From the NCBI GenBank assembly GCA_039808665.1, contig JBDHTO010000006.1:1-26113 (forward strand): 26,113 nucleotides of DNA, written 5' to 3'. Below the pieces are notes generated by a model. It saw nothing but the letters and a program-made list of their open reading frames with translations. It made no database searches and had not been told where the DNA came from. Of this stretch, positions 20,988 through 26,113 are shown piece after piece. Origin of the DNA: JBDHTO01 sp039808665 (GTDB taxonomy: Bacteria > Pseudomonadota > Alphaproteobacteria > Paracaedibacterales > JAKBAR01). The position numbers were made by a program, and so were the translations under genes. Numbering within the stretch: the stretch's first letter is position 1; each line of letters opens with the position of its first letter.

Positions 20988-21917
20988 TTAGAGTGCATCG
21001 ATAGAAATATCTTTTTGAAGAATTTTCTCTCCTTCGAAAGTAGCGATTGATATAAAGTCTAAAAGCTTTTGTGTGCCTTCTATATCAAACATTGCTGGTG
21101 TTTCTTCAAAGAGGGGGAGGAGACTTAGAAAAACTCGATAATTGAGTTTATTATCAAGTTCTGGATATTTATCGCAAAGAAATTGCCAAGCCTCTCTTGG
21201 GGATTTTTTGATTTCCAAAAGGGCCTCTTGGAGGGAGGTGTGAAAGAGCGGGATAAAGGGTGCATCCTTGTTATCTTGATGAACAAAAAAGATAAACTGC
21301 GGAAACTCCGGGATACCAAAATCCTGGTATCGATAGGTGATTGTATCCACCTTATACTCTTGCATAAAGATTGTTTCATAAGGGTTCGTAACCGTAAATG
21401 CGGCATCAATGGCTCCTGTGGCAAGGGCGCGCGCTAGACCACTTTGAAACGCAATGAGTGTCACTTCATGAAGTTTGATGTCTTGAGAAAGAAGAACTTT
21501 TTCGATGATGGACATGGTAAAAGCGGGATTACTTGTGCTATAGCCGATACGTTTATCTTTGAGGTTTTTAACGTCGCCAATCTCTTGCCGGATCATCAAA
21601 ATTTCAAGAGTTTGAGGAACAAGAGTCCCAGACCTTTTGAGGGGCATGCCCTTTGAAATACGAATGATGTGATTGGCAAGTTTTGTAATGCCGATATCGG
21701 CTTTTTTCATAGAAACAGCGCGGCTTGCCTCTTCCCCTCCAGAGGCGGTCATAACCTCAAGGTCTAGACCATTTCTTTTGAATATCCCTTTGTGGAGTGC
21801 GTATAAAATGGGAGCCTGACAAGGATCGATGTGATAGCCAAGGGAAATTTTAACGGGAATTTCTGCATAAGCAGTGGATATAAAAAGCACAAGAGAGCAG
21901 AGGATTTTTAGTAACAT
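20988..21917 (-). CDS. thiY: ABC transporter substrate-binding protein, ThiY/NMT1-like (thiamine pyrimidine precursor)
   Basis: 309 residues from the ATG at 21917, which has AGGAAAG upstream and begins a signal peptide (MLLKILCSLVLFISTAYA); the open frame to 22031 overlaps the permease gene. The mature protein has the NMT1/THI5-like fold: KISLGYHIDPCQAPILYALHKGIFKRNGLDLEVM, then ADIGIT and a VTNPYETIFM segment. Proteins of this type bind a formylaminopyrimidine or HMP-type precursor in the periplasm. The usual D-W-x-x-N-x-x-H motif at the first strand is changed to GYHIDPCQAP, so the exact ligand may differ. Third gene of the riboswitch operon. Confidence 0.85.
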   Translation of the reverse strand: MLLKILCSLVLFISTAYAEIPVKISLGYHIDPCQAPILYALHKGIFKRNGLDLEVMTASGGEEASRAVSMKKADIGITKLANHIIRISKGMPLKRSGTLVPQTLEILMIRQEIGDVKNLKDKRIGYSTSNPAFTMSIIEKVLLSQDIKLHEVTLIAFQSGLARALATGAIDAAFTVTNPYETIFMQEYKVDTITYRYQDFGIPEFPQFIFFVHQDNKDAPFIPLFHTSLQEALLEIKKSPREAWQFLCDKYPELDNKLNYRVFLSLLPLFEETPAMFDIEGTQKLLDFISIATFEGEKILQKDISIDAL

Positions 21918-21927
21918 AAACGCTTTC

Positions 21928-22662
21928 CTAAATGTGTTGTAAGTTAAGTTTTTGTGTGAAATATCTTTCCAAAAAACCTGAAAATCTGAAGAAAAAAAGC
22001 CCCAAAACGAGGAGGATAAAAATGCATGCAAACATGATTTCTAAATCCATTTGCCCATAAGCAATAAGCATAATGTACCCAAGCCCCTGATGTGCCCCGA
22101 TCCAGTCACAGGCAATAACACTTAAGGGGGCATGTAAAAAAGCGAGCTTATTTGCCGTGAAAAATGAGGGGAGCGCGTAAGGAAGTCGCACAATTAAAAG
22201 CTCTCTCAAGAAATTTTTTTGAGGGATGTTATGGAGAATATCTTCGATAGCTTGGGGTGTTCTGGAGAGGCCATCTAAAAACCCAATGGTCATGGGAAAA
22301 TAACAACTGAGCGTAATAAGGATAATTTTTGAAAATAGACCGTGTCCAAACCAAAGCATAAAAAGTGGGGCAAAAATAAAGATGGGAAGGTTTTTAAAAA
22401 TCACAAGATAGGGCATGAAAAGCTTTTCAGTTTTTTTATCCTGAAAGAGAAAAATGGCTGTGAAAAAGGCCGTGATAAATCCCAAACAAAGGGCACTGAT
22501 AACCTCAAAAAGGCTAATCCCTGTGTGAAACAAAATAAATTCGAACTTATATTTAAAAACTCTCGCAACAGAAAAAGCATCTGGGAGAATATAGGAGGGA
22601 ACCTGAAAAATAGAGCAAATAGCCTGCCATAAAATAAGGGGTGTAATGATGCGAAAAATCAT
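21928..22662 (-). CDS. thiX: ABC transporter permease, ThiX-like
   Basis: 244 residues with about six membrane spans, the size of SsuC/TauC-type permeases. The coupling-helix (EAA) region is visible as DILHNIPQKNFLRELLIVRLPYALPSFFTANKLAF, with the expected Gly replaced around IPQKN. The segment GAHQGLGYIMLIAYGQMD is the usual C-terminal pattern of the family. It forms the membrane pore of the thiamine-precursor importer. Its start overlaps thiZ by ATGA at 22659-22662, and thiY begins ten bases after its stop. Confidence 0.88.
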   Translation of the reverse strand: MIFRIITPLILWQAICSIFQVPSYILPDAFSVARVFKYKFEFILFHTGISLFEVISALCLGFITAFFTAIFLFQDKKTEKLFMPYLVIFKNLPIFIFAPLFMLWFGHGLFSKIILITLSCYFPMTIGFLDGLSRTPQAIEDILHNIPQKNFLRELLIVRLPYALPSFFTANKLAFLHAPLSVIACDWIGAHQGLGYIMLIAYGQMDLEIMFACIFILLVLGLFFFRFSGFLERYFTQKLNLQHI

Positions 22663-23252
22663 GATGCACCCTGGGAGTGGTGGGTCATTTTTCCGCCGGA
22701 AAGAGTGTAGTATTCGTTACATGTTTTTTTGATTTCGCTGAGGCGATGACTGACAAAAATCACCGTTTTATCAAAGAGTAGTTTTTGTGTTGCCTCGATA
22801 ACATCTTCCTTTGTGGTGTCGTCGAGTCCATTAAAAACTTCATCCAAGAGATAAAGATCTGCATCCATAAAAAGTGTTCGCGCAAGGAGTGATCGTGTTT
22901 GCATACCATAGGAAAGTTGAGGGGGATAACTTTTAATGAACTTTTCTAAGTTGAAAAAGGTCAAAATCTCCATGGCTTTCTTCTTTTTATTCTCGTCACG
23001 ACAACCTTGAAGTTTTGAAAAAAGCATGACGTTATCGAGTACATTTAGCCAAGGAAGTAATCGGTCACTTTGGCAGGTATATAGCACGCGAGGGTGAGAT
23101 TTTGCAAGGGACCGGAGGAGTGTCGTCTTTCCACTTCCACTGGATCCCACAAGTCCTGTCCATGCTTGTCGTTTCACAGATAGTTCCTGTGCGGGCATAA
23201 AAAACCCGGATGCAAAAGAAATAGAGGGGAATTGTATATTAAGTGTTTTCAT
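22659..23252 (-). CDS. thiZ: ABC transporter ATP-binding protein, ThiZ-like
   Basis: 197 residues, shorter than the usual 240-250. Walker A is GSSGSGKTT (36-44), the Q-loop Gln61 precedes SDRLLPWLNVLDNV, the signature is LSYGM (113-117) in place of LSGGM, Walker B is LYLLDE (133-138) followed by Val instead of Pro, and the switch His169 is in FVSHR. Q-loop and downstream context match the nitrate/sulfonate/taurine-type family that includes ThiZ. The ribosome site GGAGGAAAG lies inside the 3' end of the TPP riboswitch, so translation of this first gene is the likely control point. Confidence 0.88.
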   Translation of the reverse strand: MKTLNIQFPSISFASGFFMPAQELSVKRQAWTGLVGSSGSGKTTLLRSLAKSHPRVLYTCQSDRLLPWLNVLDNVMLFSKLQGCRDENKKKKAMEILTFFNLEKFIKSYPPQLSYGMQTRSLLARTLFMDADLYLLDEVFNGLDDTTKEDVIEATQKLLFDKTVIFVSHRLSEIKKTCNEYYTLSGGKMTHHSQGAS

Positions 23253-23253
23253 T

Positions 23254-23341
23254 CACTTTCCTCCGCTGGTTTTACCCAGTTCAGGTTCAAAGGGTTGGAA
23301 AAATCCTCTCAGCCTTGGTCTTTACCAAAGCACCCCTAGTG
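23254..23341 (-). promoter_or_regulatory. TPP riboswitch (THI element)
   Basis: Read on the minus strand, the conserved thi-box segments occur in order and with correct spacing: GGGGTGC, then GGCTGAGAGG, then CCCTTTGAACCTGAACTGGG, then TAAAACCAGCGGAGGAAAG. The closing stem P1 can form between CACT and AGTG at the two ends. The last segment contains the thiZ ribosome site, which suggests that ligand binding blocks translation of thiZ, although a transcriptional effect cannot be excluded. No separate terminator hairpin is seen between the aptamer and the start codon. Confidence 0.96.
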
Positions 23342-23390
23342 CTCATTTAGCTATGCCACGAAATCACTTTTTTGTGCAAGAGTTTCTTTT

Positions 23391-24647
23391 TTATTGATTT
23401 TCCGAAGGAGTTATCAGCGACAATTTTTCGATTTGATGGAGCGCAAAATAGGTTATTCCACAGGCGATTATAACCAGAGTGCACGGCCACAATGTTCCAA
23501 AAGATTCGCTGATCCACGTTGACACAAGTGGCGCAGATCCTCCCAAAAAACCGTTTGCAATACTCATGGTAAGAGCAACTCCTGTAAAGCGCACTGCGGG
23601 AGGAAACATCCCCACAAGAATGGGCGGGCGTGGTCCAAAAACGATACCAAGAGCAAATGCAAAAATACCCATGAAGAGAAATTGAGGGAAAAGTGAAAAA
23701 TTCTCCAACGAATAGAACATGGGAAATGCTGTGCATCCCGCGAGAAGTGCGCCAAATTTATAGAGCTTGATCGTATTGTATTTGTCCGCAAGTTTTCCTG
23801 AAATAAGATTTCCTACGATCAGAAAAAGAAGGACACCAGCTGTGAGATAAAAAGCCTGATGGGCAGAAAATTTACCAAGAAAAATCGTTTGATTGGGTAA
23901 AAAAACGCAAACGGTGTTGTATCCAATGGATGTAATGGTCATCATGAGGGATGCAAAAACAACGCGTTTTTTATGTTTTTGAAGGAGTGTCTTTACGGGG
24001 GTTTTTTCGGGCTTAATTTCCTCTTTGGATTCGGGGAGTTTTCTGCGCATATAAACCCCCAAAAGTGCGAGAAAAACACCGCATATAAAAGGAATGCGCC
24101 AACCGTAACTGTGGAAGTTTTCAGGATGCATTTGATGTGAAAGAAAGGCAACGGTGAGACCACCTGAAAGCATGCCCAAATGACAACCGATATCCGCCCA
24201 TCTTCCCATGGAACCTTTTTGATCCTTTGGTGCCTGCTCCACCAGATAGACAAAAGATCCTGTGAACTCTCCGCCGATGGAGGCGCCTTGAAAAATGCGA
24301 CAGATAAGGAGTAAGCATGGAGCAAGCATGTTAATGCTTTCATAGGTCGGTAAAAGACCAATAAGAACAGTTGGAATCGCCATCACAAAATTGGAAAGGA
24401 CAAGAGCTTTTCGTCGTCCCATGGTGTCGCCAATGTGCCCAAAAATAACAGAGCCTAAAGGACGCGCAAAAAATCCCACGGCAAAAACACTGTACGTCAA
24501 AATGATCGACAGAAATCGATTGCCTGATGGAAAAAATTGTTCTGCGATAATGTGTGCGACAAATCCATACACCGCAAAGTCAAACCATTCGAGGACATTG
24601 CCGGAAAGACATGATACAATCATGCGACGCTTTTCAGAGGATTTCAT
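23391..24647 (-). CDS. MFS transporter, MHS (metabolite:H+ symporter/ProP-like) family
   Basis: 418 residues with twelve predicted membrane spans. The start GNVLEWFDFAVYGFVAHIIA is the hallmark of the MHS family. MFS motif A is GHIGDTMGRRKAL between spans 2 and 3, and RIFQGASIGGEFTGS is the family's fourth-span signature. Relatives import proline, betaine, citrate, shikimate or 2-oxoglutarate by proton symport. Substrate cannot be assigned. It lies upstream of the TPP riboswitch on the same strand, with about 50 bases in between, and is divergent from ubiA. No clear ribosome site precedes the ATG. Confidence 0.93.
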   Translation of the reverse strand: MKSSEKRRMIVSCLSGNVLEWFDFAVYGFVAHIIAEQFFPSGNRFLSIILTYSVFAVGFFARPLGSVIFGHIGDTMGRRKALVLSNFVMAIPTVLIGLLPTYESINMLAPCLLLICRIFQGASIGGEFTGSFVYLVEQAPKDQKGSMGRWADIGCHLGMLSGGLTVAFLSHQMHPENFHSYGWRIPFICGVFLALLGVYMRRKLPESKEEIKPEKTPVKTLLQKHKKRVVFASLMMTITSIGYNTVCVFLPNQTIFLGKFSAHQAFYLTAGVLLFLIVGNLISGKLADKYNTIKLYKFGALLAGCTAFPMFYSLENFSLFPQFLFMGIFAFALGIVFGPRPPILVGMFPPAVRFTGVALTMSIANGFLGGSAPLVSTWISESFGTLWPCTLVIIACGITYFALHQIEKLSLITPSENQ

Positions 24648-24768
24648 GATATTTCAAATAGGCTCAACCAAGGGGGACAGAAAAGCATGAATAATATTGC
24701 AATGTCAAATCAAAATGGCGATGATTCTTACCGAAATATTGCGTTAAAAAGTTAGAAAAAAATAAAAA

Positions 24769-25641
24769 ATGATGAGAGATTTTGTCCTGAAACCTTTCTT
24801 TAATTTGATTCGTTTTGATAAGCCGATTGGGAGTATCTTGCTTGGTATTCCTTGTCTTTGGGGTGTCGCGCTCTGTTCTTCTTCTGTGGGTGTTCAGCGC
24901 TCTCTTCTGTGGGGGGGGATTTTTTTATTGGGTGCCGTACTTCTTAGGAGTGCGGGATGTATTATTAATGATCTTTTTGATGCAAGATTTGATCGTGATG
25001 TAGAACGCACAAAGGAGCGCCCTCTTGCCTCAGGCATTTTGACGAAAACACAGGCCATTATCTTTTTAGTGCTTATTCTTTTGGGAAGCCTTTTTATTTT
25101 TATCAATCTTACGCGCGAGGCAAAGATTTTTTCCTTAATTGCCTTTGCTATCGCTGTCGTTTATCCACTTATGAAGCGCTTTTTTCCGATCCCTCAATTC
25201 GTTTTGGGGCTCGCCTTTAATAGTGGTGTGATTGTGGCTGTTGCGCAACTGAGGCCTGAGCTTCTGTGGTCTCCATCACCATGGCTTTTGTACGCTGCTG
25301 GGATCTTTTGGACACTTTATTATGATACGGTTTATGCCGTTCAAGACATGAAAGATGATGAAAAGCTTGGTCTTTACTCAAGTGTGCTTTTTTTTAAAAA
25401 TCATCTCAAACAGGCTCTTTCAATTTTTTGTGGAGGGATGATTTTTTGTGTATGTCTGGCTGGAATTTATTTCCAGGCAGATCTTTGGTATTTTATTGCG
25501 CTTATTTTTATGATTTTGGATGTGGGCTATGTCCTTTACAAGATGGATCTTCGACAACCAAGGCGCGGGGGGGCCTATTTCCTCAAAAGCATGTTCATGG
25601 GAATGGAGGTGCTTTTCAATTTGATATTCTTTTTGCCCTAA
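24769..25641 (+). CDS. ubiA: 4-hydroxybenzoate octaprenyltransferase UbiA
   Basis: 290 residues, the normal length. UbiA attaches the polyprenyl tail to 4-hydroxybenzoate in ubiquinone synthesis in the inner membrane. The first Asp-rich motif is NDLFDARFDRDVERTKERPLASG, and the second is YDTVYAVQDMKDDEKLGLYS; both bind Mg-diphosphate. The start FNLIRFDKPIGSILLGIPCLWG is also typical. About eight to nine membrane spans are visible. The ATG-ATG start has no ribosome site but follows an A-rich stretch. Its stop lies three bases from the convergent dnaX stop. Confidence 0.95.
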   Translation: MMRDFVLKPFFNLIRFDKPIGSILLGIPCLWGVALCSSSVGVQRSLLWGGIFLLGAVLLRSAGCIINDLFDARFDRDVERTKERPLASGILTKTQAIIFLVLILLGSLFIFINLTREAKIFSLIAFAIAVVYPLMKRFFPIPQFVLGLAFNSGVIVAVAQLRPELLWSPSPWLLYAAGIFWTLYYDTVYAVQDMKDDEKLGLYSSVLFFKNHLKQALSIFCGGMIFCVCLAGIYFQADLWYFIALIFMILDVGYVLYKMDLRQPRRGGAYFLKSMFMGMEVLFNLIFFLP

Positions 25642-25644
25642 AAA

Positions 25645-26113
25645 CTACTCAGGGATAGAAACGCGCGCTCCCGGGAATGTTTCCAAAAGGTTTTGCACCA
25701 AAGTATGCTCCACAGATTCCTGCTTTTGTCGTTCAAAATCTTGATCCTGAATTTCTTTTAAAGAAAGGAGCTCTGCATTCTCTCCTCCATTTTCAACAAC
25801 CCATGGGTGCTGTGTGTGGGTATCGAGAAATTTTTTGAGAGACTGCTGAAGGTTGCTGGGTGCAGACGGCTTTGGATGAAAAATCACACGTCCAAACTCA
25901 AATTGGGAAATGGCAACATCCGCGATAAGATTTGAATAAAGAATCGCTTCCTTCTCATTTTTAAGAATTGCTAGAAGCTTTTCTAGGGATGAGGGCTCTT
26001 GATTCGTGGGTAGAGTCCCTTCCTTTTGTTGTGGTTTCTCTACCTTGATAGGGTTTGCTGCAATCTCAAATTTCTTTGAGGAGTGGGTATCAGAACTCTC
26101 TAACAATTGGTTA
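25645..26113 (-). CDS. dnaX: DNA polymerase III subunit gamma/tau, C-terminal part (partial)
   Basis: About 156 codons are visible; the frame continues past the right edge, so the gene is cut. The first part is a low-complexity linker rich in Ser, Glu, Pro and Lys. The last part (LEKLLAILKNEKEAILYSNLIADVAISQFEFGRVIFHPKP, then LKKFLDTHTQHPWVVENGGE and LVQNLLETFPGARVSIPE) follows the C-terminal domain of alphaproteobacterial DnaX, including the FPGA segment near the end. This domain links the clamp loader to the polymerase. The ATPase domain lies outside the window, so the call rests on this weaker region. Confidence 0.8.
   Translation of the reverse strand, partial: NQLLESSDTHSSKKFEIAANPIKVEKPQQKEGTLPTNQEPSSLEKLLAILKNEKEAILYSNLIADVAISQFEFGRVIFHPKPSAPSNLQQSLKKFLDTHTQHPWVVENGGENAELLSLKEIQDQDFERQKQESVEHTLVQNLLETFPGARVSIPE

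Noticed and set aside
23347..23736. 129-codon minus-strand frame overlapping the MFS gene
   Set aside because: It is an alternate frame of a well-supported transporter gene with no independent evidence.
25620..25670. Terminator between the convergent ubiA and dnaX genes
   Set aside because: Only a weak CCCT/AGGG pairing is present with no T-run, so it is not supported.

Overview
The window looks like a compact, A/T-rich alphaproteobacterial chromosome. The signs are a TIGR02300-type zinc-ribbon protein with an acidic tail, a cmk-rpsA pair, System I cytochrome c maturation genes (ccm), ubiA, a DnaX C-terminus of alphaproteobacterial type, and tight gene packing with many ATGA start/stop overlaps. 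A host-associated low-GC lineage (for example Holosporales-like) is possible, but that is inference. TGA is a normal stop here and Trp is encoded by TGG.

Region 1 (1-4698, minus strand) is a nine-gene same-strand run of small enzymes, read from 4698 downwards: cupin, NUDIX hydrolase, an unrecognised HEPN-like protein, a GNAT acetyltransferase, a FlaR-like P-loop protein, a histidine phosphatase, an AAC(6')-like acetyltransferase, a FosA-like VOC protein, and a phosphotransferase of the APH family cut by the window edge. The last three resemble antibiotic-modifying enzymes. The AAC-like gene carries an in-frame TGA exactly where a Trp codon is expected.

Region 2 (4757-11239, plus strand) is one long overlapping gene string: metal ABC ATPase and permease (no binding protein nearby), rsmE, a secreted Sel1-repeat protein, then ccmB, ccmC, a 29-codon ccmD, ccmE and ccmF. 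A TTGACA box and a perfect 15-bp palindrome precede it. ccmA, ccmG and ccmH are not here. csaA lies convergent to ccmF and overlaps its 3' end, with the TIGR02300 gene upstream of csaA on the same strand.

Region 3 (11931-15559, plus strand) holds cmk, rpsA with a leader hairpin and a strong terminator, and a MerR regulator with a TipAS-type effector domain.

Region 4 (15564-17693, minus strand) is a four-gene unit: two tandem DUF952 paralogues, an isopenicillin-N-synthase-like 2OG-Fe(II) oxygenase, and a LOG-family protein that unusually carries a signal peptide. A class II aldolase follows on the plus strand and overlaps tail-to-tail with a multi-PAS histidine kinase whose ATP-binding boxes look degenerate.

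Region 5 (20952-24647, minus strand) is a TPP-riboswitch-controlled thiZ-thiX-thiY uptake operon for a thiamine precursor, with an MHS-type MFS transporter upstream. The window closes with ubiA (plus strand) and the C-terminal part of dnaX (minus strand, continuing off the edge). No stretch longer than about 130 bases lacks a gene. No tRNA, rRNA, insertion sequence or CRISPR array was seen.
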